From assembly GCF_031846185.1 (NCBI RefSeq), contig NZ_JAVRIF010000014.1, forward strand, positions 1 to 63,808: a DNA stretch of 63,808 nt, written 5' to 3'. The first letter of the stretch is position 1. The number at the start of each line of letters is the position of its first letter. Below the pieces are notes generated by a model. The model saw nothing but the letters and a program-made list of their open reading frames with translations, was not told where the DNA came from and did not search any database. Positions 17,968 through 27,374 of the stretch are shown one piece after another. Source of the stretch: Thalassotalea_H castellviae (GTDB taxonomy: Bacteria > Pseudomonadota > Gammaproteobacteria > Enterobacterales > Alteromonadaceae). The position numbers were made by a program, and so were the translations under genes.

Positions 17968-18015
17968 ATGCTCAACTGTTTAATCATTTCGTATTGAGAC
18001 TCATGAATTAAGCGC

Positions 18016-19794
18016 TTAATTTACATGTTCTTTGATTAAAGCTAAAAAAGGCTGACCGTATCTTGATAATTTCGTATCACCAATGCCGTTAATATTTAAC
18101 ATTTCATGGCTTGTCACTGGTTGATATTTGGCAAGCTCAGATAACGTTGCATCGTTAAATACAATATAAGGTGGAATATCTTCTGCATCGGCAATTTCTT
18201 TTCTCAAGGTACGTAACTTGGCAAAGAGCTTACGATCATAGTTCGATGTTTCTGCCGTTTTACGCCAATAACTCGCTTTTTGTAAACGAGGAGTGGCGAG
18301 CAACAAAGGTTGCTCACCTTTTAAGATAGAGTGAGATGCTTGGGTTAAACAAAGGGCAGAGTGGTTAGCGATGTCTTGCTGTAAAAAACCAAGATGAATG
18401 AGTTGTCGAATAATCGCATGCCAATAACTCAATGTTTTATCTTTACCAATCCCAAAGGTTGATACTTTATCGTGGCCTTGTTGCTTAATCTTTTCTGTTA
18501 ATTGTCCGCGTAACACACTAATTGTGTGCTCAACACCACCTTGTTGGTTTATACGATAAACGCATGACAACACTTTTTGGGCCGCTTCAAGACCATCAAA
18601 TTGACTTGGAGGATCTAAACAGATGTCACAATTTCCACAACCCGTTTGCGTGTATTCGGCAAAATAATTTAATACTAATTGCCTCCGACACGTTTGTGCT
18701 TCTATAAAGCCGGTAACTGCACTAAAACGTTGAATTTCAACATGCCTTCGTTGCAGATTTTCCCCTTGCTCAATGCGCTTATTAATTCGTTGCGCATCAT
18801 TTTCATCATAGAGAAATAGCGCTTCTGCAGGTAAACCATCTCGCCCAGCTCGACCAATTTCTTGGTAATAAGACTCTAATGTTCTAGGTGGTTCAAAATG
18901 AATAACAAAACGAACATTTAATTTATTGATCCCTAAGCCAAAAGCAACCGTGGCAATCACCACTTGAATATTGTCTTTGGCAAAACTTTCTTGCACAGTG
19001 TTTCTTATTTCAACTTCCATGCCCGCATGATATGCGGCGCAACTTATCCCTGCCTCAGCCACTGATTTCGCCAGCTTTTCTACTTGCCAGCGACTATTGC
19101 AATATATGATGCCAGAGTCATTTTTTCGTTTTTTTACATAACTGATAATTTGCTGCGTTCCTTGAAATTTATCTGCCATGGTTAACCGAATATTGGGTCG
19201 ATCAAAACTATCTAAGTGTATATAAGGGTCAGTTAAATTTAATTGTTGCAGTATATCTTTCCGAGTAGTGACATCTGCCGTTGCGGTTAAGGCAAGTACA
19301 GGTATATCAGGAAATTGCTCTTTGATAATATTTAATCGCGTATATGCGGGTCGAAAATCATGGCCCCATTGTGAAATACAATGTGCTTCATCAATGGCAA
19401 ATAATTGAATCGGTAAACTATGCAAACCTTGCATAAAGTAATAATTACTTAAACGCTCAGGTGCTATGTAGAGAAGTTGAATTTCGCCAGCTGCTAACTG
19501 TTGAAAAATTTGATTAATATCGCTTTGCTCAAGACTTGAATTAACATAGGCGGCGCTAATTCCTTGTCGTTTAAGCGCATCGACCTGATCTTTCATTAAA
19601 GCAATAAGGGGCGAAATAACAATAGTAATACCGGAGAAAATAGTGGCAGGTAATTGATAACATAATGACTTCCCGCCCCCTGTTGGCATTAACACAAGGC
19701 TATCTTTACCTTGTAAGACTTGTTGGATAATTTCTTGCTGACCTTTGCGAAAAGAGGTGTAACCAAAATAATGCTTTAGCTTGTCAAGTAACAT
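18016..19794 (-). CDS. recQ: ATP-dependent DNA helicase RecQ
   Basis: A 592-aa protein with full RecQ architecture: motif 0 (FGYTSFRKGQQEII), Walker A MPTGGGKS, DEAH box (IDEAHCISQWGHDFR, including the aromatic-rich loop), motif VI QEIGRAGRDG, zinc-binding cysteines (C-RRQLVL...CGNCDIC), a winged helix, and a C-terminal HRDC domain (YDRKLFAKLRTLRKEIAD). It unwinds DNA 3'-5' in RecF-pathway recombination and fork repair. The frame extends to a TTG at 19881, but ATG 19794 (MLLDKLKHYFGY) fits the family N-terminus. It is divergent from yigI, as expected from the E. coli neighbourhood. Confidence 0.95.
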   Translation of the reverse strand: MLLDKLKHYFGYTSFRKGQQEIIQQVLQGKDSLVLMPTGGGKSLCYQLPATIFSGITIVISPLIALMKDQVDALKRQGISAAYVNSSLEQSDINQIFQQLAAGEIQLLYIAPERLSNYYFMQGLHSLPIQLFAIDEAHCISQWGHDFRPAYTRLNIIKEQFPDIPVLALTATADVTTRKDILQQLNLTDPYIHLDSFDRPNIRLTMADKFQGTQQIISYVKKRKNDSGIIYCNSRWQVEKLAKSVAEAGISCAAYHAGMEVEIRNTVQESFAKDNIQVVIATVAFGLGINKLNVRFVIHFEPPRTLESYYQEIGRAGRDGLPAEALFLYDENDAQRINKRIEQGENLQRRHVEIQRFSAVTGFIEAQTCRRQLVLNYFAEYTQTGCGNCDICLDPPSQFDGLEAAQKVLSCVYRINQQGGVEHTISVLRGQLTEKIKQQGHDKVSTFGIGKDKTLSYWHAIIRQLIHLGFLQQDIANHSALCLTQASHSILKGEQPLLLATPRLQKASYWRKTAETSNYDRKLFAKLRTLRKEIADAEDIPPYIVFNDATLSELAKYQPVTSHEMLNINGIGDTKLSRYGQPFLALIKEHVN

Positions 19795-19949
19795 AGTATC
19801 AGGGGAGTTTTGCGCAAGGTTTGTCAACGAAATTTCATCTTCAATTGTAAGTTGCCGTATTTTACCTGAATGAACGAGCAATAAGAAAAATTTATTTCTG
19901 ATTCATTCAGTGTTATCCTCTGAATACAACTCATCAGACCAGATAGATT

Positions 19950-20405
19950 ATGGAAAAAAAAGATATTTACCAGCAAATCATAAATTTTTGGAATAATGAT
20001 ATGCCGTTTAATCGTTTACTTGGTTTAGAGATTCAGCAATTCGATAAAGAGCAATCTGAAGTCAGGTTTCTTTGGCAGGATAAACTCATTGGTAACCCGA
20101 TCCAAAAAATCCTCCACGGTGGTGTAACCGCCACAGTATTAGATATAGCGGGTGGTGTTGTTGCAGCTGCAAATATCATTGAACAATTAGATAATTTATC
20201 CCCTGAAAATATTCATTATAATTTACGTAAATTAAGCACCATTGATCTCAGAACTGATTTTTTACTTCCCGGGAAAGGAGAAGTATTTATAGCAACGGCT
20301 CGTATTATCAGAAGTGGGAGTAAAGTGGCGGTTGCGCGTATGGAATTACATAATGAAAAAAATGACCATATCGCCTTTGGAACAGGCACTTACATGGTAG
20401 GTTAA
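19950..20405 (+). CDS. yigI: YigI-like hotdog-fold acyl-CoA thioesterase
   Basis: A 151-aa hotdog-fold thioesterase of the PaaI/YigI type. The N-terminal MPFNRLLGLEI is followed by HGGVTATVLDIAGGVVAAA, the helix that carries the active-site Asp/Glu in this fold, and DLRTDFLLPGKGEVFIATARI. It should hydrolyse acyl-CoA thioesters in the cytosol; E. coli YigI prefers medium to long chains. Position between recQ and rarD matches E. coli. An exact 18-bp palindrome follows the stop. Confidence 0.85.
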   Translation: MEKKDIYQQIINFWNNDMPFNRLLGLEIQQFDKEQSEVRFLWQDKLIGNPIQKILHGGVTATVLDIAGGVVAAANIIEQLDNLSPENIHYNLRKLSTIDLRTDFLLPGKGEVFIATARIIRSGSKVAVARMELHNEKNDHIAFGTGTYMVG

Positions 20406-20407
20406 CG

Positions 20408-20425
20408 ACTAAAGTGCACTTTAGT
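20408..20425. repeat. Perfect 18-bp palindrome after yigI
   Basis: ACTAAAGTGCACTTTAGT is an exact palindrome three bases after the yigI stop. It could be a weak hairpin terminator (ACTAAAG stem, TGCA loop, then TTTAC) or an operator for rarD about 95 bases downstream. The sequence alone does not decide. Confidence 0.5.
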
Positions 20426-20521
20426 TTACATCTGCTTTATTAAATTATATCAAGATGATAAGTCGTTACGAGTCATCCTCATGTTATCATAAAGATCACT
20501 CGCTAGTTTTCGATACTTTTT

Positions 20522-21451
20522 ATGAACAATCAACCAAATAACGACACACGTAACGGTGTACTCAATGCTATAAGCGCTTACTTCCTTTGGGGGTTAGCGC
20601 CTATTTATTTTAAGCTTATTAAGGAAGTTTCTCCCGATGAAATCATGATTCATCGCATTGTTTGGTCTTGTCTTTTATTGTTTATTTTCATTCTTGCCTC
20701 TAAAAAATTGCCTGCACTTATTAGCATACTTAAACAACCAAAAGTGCTCGTGAAGCTCTCAATCACCGCAACTTTTCTCGCGGTAAATTGGTTCCTGTTT
20801 ATTTGGGCAGTTAATAATGATCATTTATTAGATGCAAGTTTAGGTTATTTTATCAACCCTCTATTCAGCGTGGCTTTAGCCGTGATTTTTTTAGGCGAAC
20901 GATTACGAAAATGGCAAATAGTTGCGGTGGCATTAGCCATCATCGGAGTATTAATACAATTAGTTTACATAGGATCTTTACCTATTATTTCCCTCGCTTT
21001 AGCCGGTACTTTTGGAATTTACGGACTATTGCGTAAGAAACTTTCGATTGACTCATTTATTGGCTTATTACTTGAGTCGGCATTAATGTTACCTTTTGCC
21101 TTAATTTATTGGCAGTTTTTTGTCAGTAGTGGCACCACGAATATGTTCAACAATAGCGTGTCTTTAAATACACTACTGATTTTTGCCGGCGTTGTAACCA
21201 CAGCACCATTATTATGCTTCACGGCGGCTGCGAAACGCTTAACCCTATCAACCGTCGGTTTCTTCCAATATATTGGTCCAAGTATGATGTTTATTCTCGC
21301 TATCAGCTATTATCATGAAACATTAGTGATAGAAAAGTTGATCACCTTCGGCTTTATTTGGGCGGCGCTATTTATTTACAGTATTGATTCGTTTAAAGCG
21401 CATAAACAAAAGAGAAAATTAGCCGGATTACAAACAGCGAAAGATTTATAG
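20522..21451 (+). CDS. rarD: RarD, EamA/DMT-family transporter
   Basis: A 309-aa inner-membrane protein with about ten transmembrane helices in two EamA halves. It opens NGVLNAISAYFLWGLAPIYF and contains FLAVNWFLFIWAVNNDHLLDAS and YFINPLFSVALAVIFLGERL, all characteristic of RarD. Drug/metabolite-superfamily exporters move small organic solutes; the substrate of RarD is unknown despite its historical chloramphenicol-sensitivity label. Downstream, 21452-21544 holds no clear terminator before the convergent regulator gene. Confidence 0.92.
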   Translation: MNNQPNNDTRNGVLNAISAYFLWGLAPIYFKLIKEVSPDEIMIHRIVWSCLLLFIFILASKKLPALISILKQPKVLVKLSITATFLAVNWFLFIWAVNNDHLLDASLGYFINPLFSVALAVIFLGERLRKWQIVAVALAIIGVLIQLVYIGSLPIISLALAGTFGIYGLLRKKLSIDSFIGLLLESALMLPFALIYWQFFVSSGTTNMFNNSVSLNTLLIFAGVVTTAPLLCFTAAAKRLTLSTVGFFQYIGPSMMFILAISYYHETLVIEKLITFGFIWAALFIYSIDSFKAHKQKRKLAGLQTAKDL

Positions 21452-21544
21452 ATAAGGGGGGTAAAAATCAGTTACTTGATACATTTAACAAAATAACTCA
21501 GGGCATCGTGCTCCCGAAAAACTCACGTATTAAATCATTGTTGT

Positions 21545-22792
21545 TTATTGGTCATAAATGACAATTTGATTTCTACCATTTTCTTTGGCGTTATAGAGTG
21601 CTACATCGGCCTGGTTTAGTTGTTCCTCAATACTTAAAACACTATTAAAAATAACACCAACACTCACAGTAACGTTAATTTGATGCGCTTCGTGATTAAT
21701 TTCGTCAGTTGCAATGGCTTCGCGAAAAGCGTCCAATTGATTATATATTTGCCCTTGATCTGCCCCTGATAATAAAATGACAAACTCCTCTCCGCCAAAT
21801 CGAGCAAGTGAACATCCGTTAAAATGATTTCTCATTTCATGGGCTAACATTTTTAAAATATGATCGCCGGCTTCATGACCATAGGTATCATTAACTTTTT
21901 TAAAATAATCAATGTCTAACATTGCTAAGCCATAAACCGTTTTTTGTTGCGCATAGGACTCAAGCGCGCTTTTGGCCTCCTTAAAAAAGGCGCGTCTATT
22001 TGGCAGATCTGTCAAATAGTCGGTATTGGCTGCTTTACGAATTCTTTCGATATTGTGTAAATTTTCAATATGTTGCGTTATCCGACAATAAAATTCTTCA
22101 GGACAGAATGGTTTGCGAATAAAATCATCAGCACCGTTTTTAATAATGCGAGCAGAATAATTTACGTTATCAGCCCCTGATATGCCGATTACCGACATTT
22201 GATCACGGTTATACCGCTTTCTTATTTCATTGGTCAGTTCAATACCATCCATGTTCGGCATTTCAAGATCAGTGATCACCATTTTAATATCATTTTGGTG
22301 TTTTATAATTTCTAGCGCTTGTTCACCGCCTTCAGCCACATAGACAGTAAAATTTCGTCTTTGTAATAACTCATGAATATGATTTCTTGCCGTACGAGAA
22401 TCATCAACGACAAGCACGCCTATGCCAATGTTGGCACTTTGCCAATATAAAATACGCTTTAAATACATAAAAGCTTGGCTATTTTCTTTAGGGATATAAT
22501 CTATAACAGGCTGAGCAAGAATTTTTTGGCGAGTTTCATCATCCATTCTGCCGGTCATCACAACACCAGGAATACCATGAGAAAGTATCGATTCGATCGC
22601 CTCACCATTTTCAGCATCTGGCAGGGCATAATCAATTGTAGCTGCAAAGAATTCAGTTTTACTTTGCAAAAGTTTTTTCACTTCAGCGTGACTTACCGCA
22701 ACGGTGACGATATAGCCTAGCGACTCACCAATTTTTTTAATGATACTGACGATGGCTTTACTATCTTCAACCACTAAAAGATTTTTTGACAT
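21545..22792 (-). CDS. Response regulator with two receiver domains and GGEEF output
   Basis: A 415-aa PleD/WspR-like protein. REC1 (residues 1-120) has a VVEDS acid pair, ATIDYALPD with the candidate phospho-acceptor Asp, and YIPKENS lysine. REC2 (122-245) has VVDDSRTARN, MVITDLEMPNMDG and IRKPF and looks fully functional. The GGDEF domain begins at TDYLTDLPNRRAF with GGEEF at 333-337; no RxxD I-site is present. Expected: phosphorylation- or dimerisation-controlled c-di-GMP synthesis. Its start lies 15 bases after the uvrD stop on the same strand, so it is probably the last gene of the lptM-lysA-dapF-uvrD transcript. No cognate histidine kinase lies nearby. Confidence 0.92.
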   Translation of the reverse strand: MSKNLLVVEDSKAIVSIIKKIGESLGYIVTVAVSHAEVKKLLQSKTEFFAATIDYALPDAENGEAIESILSHGIPGVVMTGRMDDETRQKILAQPVIDYIPKENSQAFMYLKRILYWQSANIGIGVLVVDDSRTARNHIHELLQRRNFTVYVAEGGEQALEIIKHQNDIKMVITDLEMPNMDGIELTNEIRKRYNRDQMSVIGISGADNVNYSARIIKNGADDFIRKPFCPEEFYCRITQHIENLHNIERIRKAANTDYLTDLPNRRAFFKEAKSALESYAQQKTVYGLAMLDIDYFKKVNDTYGHEAGDHILKMLAHEMRNHFNGCSLARFGGEEFVILLSGADQGQIYNQLDAFREAIATDEINHEAHQINVTVSVGVIFNSVLSIEEQLNQADVALYNAKENGRNQIVIYDQ

Positions 22793-22807
22793 ACTACCTA
22801 CATATTT

Positions 22808-24997
22808 TTATAACGCTTGTAAATTAGCATAGGCTACTACTAACCATTTGCTACCTACTTCTGCAAAATTTACTTGAATGCGGCTTTGTGCGCCATTGCC
22901 TTCATAATTTAATACCACACCTTCACCAAACTTTTGATGTAAAACCGACTGTCCTAACTTAAAGCCTGAATTATCAAAAGACTCTAATGTAATTGTATTC
23001 GCAAATCGTCCGGTACTTGCAGGTCGAGATACTTGGCTTTGCAGTCGTATTTCATCAACACATTCACTTGGTAATTCACGTAAAAATCGACTAGGTTTAT
23101 GATACTTTTCTTGCCCATATAAACGACGACTTTCTGCGTGACATAAATATAGCTTTTCCATTGCCCGTGTCATACCAACATAACATAAGCGTCGCTCTTC
23201 TTCTAATCGACCAATTTCTTCTACCGATTGCTGCGAAGGAAACATGCCTTCTTCAAGACCAGCAATAAACACCAACTTAAACTCTAAGCCTTTCGCTGAG
23301 TGCATAGTCATCAGTTGTACGGCAGGTTCATAATCATCGGCTTGCGACTCTCCTGACTCTAGCGCTGCATGCGTTAAAAATCCAGTTAACTGGCTTTGCT
23401 CATCTTCTAGTTCAGGATCCATTTCAAACGTTTGACAAGCCGTGACTAACTCATTTAAGTTTTCAATTCTCGCTTCAGCACGTTCGCCTTTTTCAGCTTG
23501 ATACATAGCTTTTAAACCACTGTGCTGAATAACAAAGTTTGCCTGTTGGTCTAAATCCAGATTACCAGAATCATCCTCCAATTGATCAATTAAGTCGACA
23601 AAGGTTTGAATAACTTTAGCACTACGACCTTTTAATTCGTTGTTTTGTAACATGGTTTGACATGCCTGCCACAACGTCACTTCAAGGCTACGCGCAGCGT
23701 CTCTCACTAAGGCAACCGTAGTATTACCAATACCACGCGTTGGTGTGTTTATAATTCGTTCAAAAGCCGCATCGTCATCTCGGTTATTGATCAAGCGTAA
23801 ATAAGCCAAGGCATCTTTAATTTCTTGGCGTTCGAAAAATCGCAAACCACCGTAAATTCGATAAGGTAATTTCGCTTGTAATAAAGCTTCTTCTAATAAA
23901 CGCGATTGAGCATTACTACGATATAAAATGGCCACATCATCTAAAGAATCATCACTGGATGATAAATCTCGTTTTAACCATTCAGTAATTCTACCGGAGA
24001 TAAAACGTGCTTCATCTATTTCATTAAAGGCGGTGTACACTGAAATTTTTTCGCCAGCATCGTCTTTCGTCCATAAATCTTTGCCTAATCGGCCATTATT
24101 ATTGGCAATTAACTGATTAGCTGCGGTTAAAATATTTGCTGTAGAACGATAATTTTGTTCCAACCTGATCGTTTGAGCATTTTCAAATTCTTTTAAAAAA
24201 CGCTGAATATTTTCAATTTTTGCACCACGCCAGCCATAAATAGACTGATCATCGTCACCGACAATCATGACTTTACTTTGCTCGCGGCCCAGCATATTTA
24301 GCCACGCATATTGAATCGCATTAGTATCTTGAAATTCATCCACTAACACGTGTGAAAAACGCTGTTGATAATGCTGTAATAGTGCAGGGTTATTTAGCCA
24401 TAATTCGTGCGCTCGCAATAAAAGTTCAGCAAAGTCGACTAACCCCGCTCGATCACATGCGTCTTGGTAACCTTGATAAACTTTTACAAAGGTTTCTTCT
24501 GTCGGGTCATAATGGGTTTCAATATGTTTAGGACGTAATCCTTCATCTTTTTTACCGTTGATATACCATTGCATTTGTTTGGCAGGCCAACGCTTTTCAT
24601 CTAAGTTTAACGCACGAATAATTCGTTTCACTAACCTAAGTTGATCATCAGAATCTAAAACTTGAAACGATTGGGGTAAGTTCGCTTCTTGAAAATGCAT
24701 TCGCAGTAAACGATGCGCTAATCCATGGAAGGTTCCAATCCACATACCATGAATATTACCGCCGACAGTTTGTTCAACCCTAGCACGCATTTCAGCCGCA
24801 GCTTTGTTGGTAAAAGTTACCGCTAAAATACTGTGAGGAGAAGCATGTTCAACTTTCATCAGCCATGCAATTCTTTGTACTAAAACACGAGTTTTACCAC
24901 TGCCAGCGCCCGCTAAAATCAACATATTTTGCAAAGGAGCAGCAACAACATCACGTTGCTTGTCGTTTAATGCATCAAGTAATTCTGATACGTCCAT
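22808..24997 (-). CDS. uvrD: DNA helicase II UvrD
   Basis: A 729-aa superfamily 1A helicase (E. coli UvrD 720 aa) with AGAGSGKTRVL near residue 29, TFTNKAAAEMR, DEFQDTNAIQY, GDDDQSIYGWRGA, QNYRST, MTMHSAKGLEF and VGMTRAMEKL. The C-terminus has the Tudor-like tail typical of UvrD (KLGQSVLHQKFGEGVVLNYEG). It acts in nucleotide-excision and mismatch repair, removing cut strands, and pulls back stalled RNA polymerase. It follows yigB by 43 bases and precedes the REC-REC-GGEEF gene by 15. Confidence 0.96.
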   Translation of the reverse strand: MDVSELLDALNDKQRDVVAAPLQNMLILAGAGSGKTRVLVQRIAWLMKVEHASPHSILAVTFTNKAAAEMRARVEQTVGGNIHGMWIGTFHGLAHRLLRMHFQEANLPQSFQVLDSDDQLRLVKRIIRALNLDEKRWPAKQMQWYINGKKDEGLRPKHIETHYDPTEETFVKVYQGYQDACDRAGLVDFAELLLRAHELWLNNPALLQHYQQRFSHVLVDEFQDTNAIQYAWLNMLGREQSKVMIVGDDDQSIYGWRGAKIENIQRFLKEFENAQTIRLEQNYRSTANILTAANQLIANNNGRLGKDLWTKDDAGEKISVYTAFNEIDEARFISGRITEWLKRDLSSSDDSLDDVAILYRSNAQSRLLEEALLQAKLPYRIYGGLRFFERQEIKDALAYLRLINNRDDDAAFERIINTPTRGIGNTTVALVRDAARSLEVTLWQACQTMLQNNELKGRSAKVIQTFVDLIDQLEDDSGNLDLDQQANFVIQHSGLKAMYQAEKGERAEARIENLNELVTACQTFEMDPELEDEQSQLTGFLTHAALESGESQADDYEPAVQLMTMHSAKGLEFKLVFIAGLEEGMFPSQQSVEEIGRLEEERRLCYVGMTRAMEKLYLCHAESRRLYGQEKYHKPSRFLRELPSECVDEIRLQSQVSRPASTGRFANTITLESFDNSGFKLGQSVLHQKFGEGVVLNYEGNGAQSRIQVNFAEVGSKWLVVAYANLQAL

Positions 24998-25040
24998 AAG
25001 GTAAAAACTCGAAATAAAAAATTAAAAGAAAGTAAGGTAA

Positions 25041-25772
25041 TTATATACTGGTTATCAGTCGCTGTAATTCAACAACATCAGTTAATTCCATTGTCGGTAA
25101 AGCAGTTATTGGCTGTCCCACATCATAACTAGACACCCAAGCCGTTTGACAGCCAAAACGTATAGCGCCATAGACATCATTGACACCGCAATCCCCCACA
25201 TGTAACAACTGAGCGGGTTGAATATTAAATTGCTGACAAGTACGTTGAAACATATCAGCGTCTGGCTTTTGTTTTAACTGCAACCCTTGATGTGCACCTG
25301 CATGATATATCGCATCAAAATAGTGATGAATACCAATGGCCTTAGTATCGACATTGCCATTACTTATCGCAATGATAGGCCACTGTTTTTTCAATCGTTT
25401 CAGTAAATGATGAACAGGCTCAGGCACGGTAAAATTACTGCGCTGCTTTACAAAATAGCTTAATGCTTGTTCTGCCATGTTCATCGCGACAGTTGATGAA
25501 AACCCTAATGATTGAATACCTAAATAATAACTTTGTAAGCGTAATGCCCCAACATCATGAGATAATGTTGCGTCTAAATTGAGTGCTTGCGTTCGAAAAG
25601 TGTACCAAAAATGATAATCATACTCGCCATTCGGGTGATCCGGTAATTGATGTGCAAAGTACCTGATCATTTTAGCATCAGTTGCCATCATCACCGGAAA
25701 ATTACTGTATAGCGTATCATCTAAATCAAAACTGATCGCTTTAATGGGGGTGAGTCGACGATAAAAACGCAT
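25041..25772 (-). CDS. yigB: HAD-superfamily phosphatase YigB
   Basis: A 243-aa HAD hydrolase: motif I SFDLDDTLYSN, motif II AISNGN, a motif III lysine in LKQKPDADMF, motif IV LHVGDCGVNDVYGA. E. coli YigB dephosphorylates FMN and related small phosphates; the same may hold here. It lies in the dapF-DUF484-yigB-uvrD order, but the gene that normally precedes it in E. coli, xerC, is absent: only 17 bases separate it from the DUF484 stop. Confidence 0.88.
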   Translation of the reverse strand: MRFYRRLTPIKAISFDLDDTLYSNFPVMMATDAKMIRYFAHQLPDHPNGEYDYHFWYTFRTQALNLDATLSHDVGALRLQSYYLGIQSLGFSSTVAMNMAEQALSYFVKQRSNFTVPEPVHHLLKRLKKQWPIIAISNGNVDTKAIGIHHYFDAIYHAGAHQGLQLKQKPDADMFQRTCQQFNIQPAQLLHVGDCGVNDVYGAIRFGCQTAWVSSYDVGQPITALPTMELTDVVELQRLITSI

Positions 25773-25789
25773 TGCAATAATAAGCAGCT

Positions 25790-26515
25790 TTAGGCTACAA
25801 ATAGATGTTGATACAGTAACTTAGCTACCAATTTTCTAAACTGGCTTAATAATAAGGTATCCATTCTCGGATCAAAATGCTCTGCGTCTTTACTGCTTAT
25901 CGCTAAAAAGCCAATTACTTGTTGATGATGCACAAGCTTGATCAAAACCACTGAGCCTTCACATTGCTCTGAAAACACTAATTCTTGTTCACTTTGTTGG
26001 ATACGCCCGAAATAATACTCATCTTTCGTTAAGCGATTTTGTAAGACCCCGCCACAATCTTTATCAATTAAACAACTGTGCGCTAATGTGACTGGTTGAT
26101 TAAGCCATAATTTAAAATCAGATAAAGATAGTAACTCAGTTGTGGCTTGATATAAGCAATCAAGCAATTCATCAGCAGAATGACAATCTAACAAGCGCAA
26201 ATATAGATCACTATACAAGGCAAATAATTGTTCATTCTGGTTAGCAATTGCCATTAATTGGGTTATTTCTTCTTCTAAACCATGCACTTTTTGACGAAGT
26301 TGCTGTTGTTGACGCTCAACCAAAGACACTGTCCCTCGTTGATTATCATGTAAACGCAAACTGGTCACTAATTGTGGCTGACGATTAAAAAACTCAGGAT
26401 TTTCTTCTAAAAAGCTGACAATAATATCGTCTGACAAGGTGATTTCTTCGGTTTGCAGTAGTTGTTGATTTGCTAACATTTCTGCAGTGACTGCTTGTTC
26501 TTTTTCGTTACTCAT
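25790..26515 (-). CDS. DUF484 (YigA) family protein, GAF-like
   Basis: A 241-aa protein of the DUF484/YigA family. The characteristic opening is IVSFLEENPEFFNRQPQLVTSLRL. A short coiled coil (residues 85-110) leads to a GAF-like domain to the C-terminus. It overlaps the dapF stop by 4 bases (ATGA), so translation is probably coupled. Function is unknown. In E. coli the family member sits directly before xerC. Confidence 0.88.
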   Translation of the reverse strand: MSNEKEQAVTAEMLANQQLLQTEEITLSDDIIVSFLEENPEFFNRQPQLVTSLRLHDNQRGTVSLVERQQQQLRQKVHGLEEEITQLMAIANQNEQLFALYSDLYLRLLDCHSADELLDCLYQATTELLSLSDFKLWLNQPVTLAHSCLIDKDCGGVLQNRLTKDEYYFGRIQQSEQELVFSEQCEGSVVLIKLVHHQQVIGFLAISSKDAEHFDPRMDTLLLSQFRKLVAKLLYQHLFVA

Positions 26516-27342
26516 AATTGTATCTGTCCATCAAAAACATGTACGGCAGGCCCGGTCATCTTCACGGGGTTTCCTGGTCCTTTCCAATAAATACGTAATT
26601 TTCCGCCTGGTAGTTCTACGGTCACTTGCTTGGCTAATTTTTTCTGAACTTGGCCGATGACCACCGCGGCACAAGCGCCACTGCCACAAGCTAAAGTTTC
26701 GGCCGCACCACGTTCATAAACGCGTAATTTGACATATTCAGGCGAAACCACCTCCATAAAACCAACATTAACCCCTTTAGGAAAACGTTCATGAATAGTT
26801 AATTTCGCTCCTAACTCGTTCACTGGCGCGGTCAACACGTCGTCAACGGTTAAAACACAATGGGGATTCCCCATTGAAACGGCACCACAAAGTACCGTGT
26901 CTTCTTCACTGCGAAGAATATAAGTGCCTTCTACTTTTTGAGCAGAAAATGGGATTTTCGCTGGTTCAAACTGAGGAACAGGCATAGTCACGGTAACGTT
27001 ACCATCGCGTTCAATAAATAATGTCATTTTACCCGCATGTGTAGACACACGAATTTTATTACGATTGATTAAGCCTTTCATTCGAACAAAACGAGCAAAA
27101 CAACGAGCGCCATTGCCACACTGGCTCACTTCACTACCGTCTGCATTAAAAATACGGTAATGAAAGTCTAAATCGGGATCATATGGCGGCTCAACCACTA
27201 ATAATTGGTCGAAACCAATGCCAAAGTTTCTATCCGCCAATTGACGGATTTGATCATTGGGTAAATAAACATTTTGGGTAACATTATCTAACACTAAAAA
27301 GTCGTTACCTAAACCCTGCATTTTCGAAAAATTTACTAACAT
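26512..27342 (-). CDS. dapF: Diaminopimelate epimerase DapF
   Basis: A 276-aa enzyme interconverting LL- and meso-diaminopimelate for lysine and peptidoglycan synthesis. Both catalytic cysteines are in their usual contexts: SQCGNGARCFARF near residue 73 and ETLACGSGACAA near 217. N-terminal FSKMQGLGNDFLVLD is diagnostic. It sits 32 bases after lysA, the next enzyme of the pathway, in one transcript. Confidence 0.97.
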   Translation of the reverse strand: MLVNFSKMQGLGNDFLVLDNVTQNVYLPNDQIRQLADRNFGIGFDQLLVVEPPYDPDLDFHYRIFNADGSEVSQCGNGARCFARFVRMKGLINRNKIRVSTHAGKMTLFIERDGNVTVTMPVPQFEPAKIPFSAQKVEGTYILRSEEDTVLCGAVSMGNPHCVLTVDDVLTAPVNELGAKLTIHERFPKGVNVGFMEVVSPEYVKLRVYERGAAETLACGSGACAAVVIGQVQKKLAKQVTVELPGGKLRIYWKGPGNPVKMTGPAVHVFDGQIQL

Positions 27343-27374
27343 TTACTATTCTCATTCACCACTCATTTAGAGGG

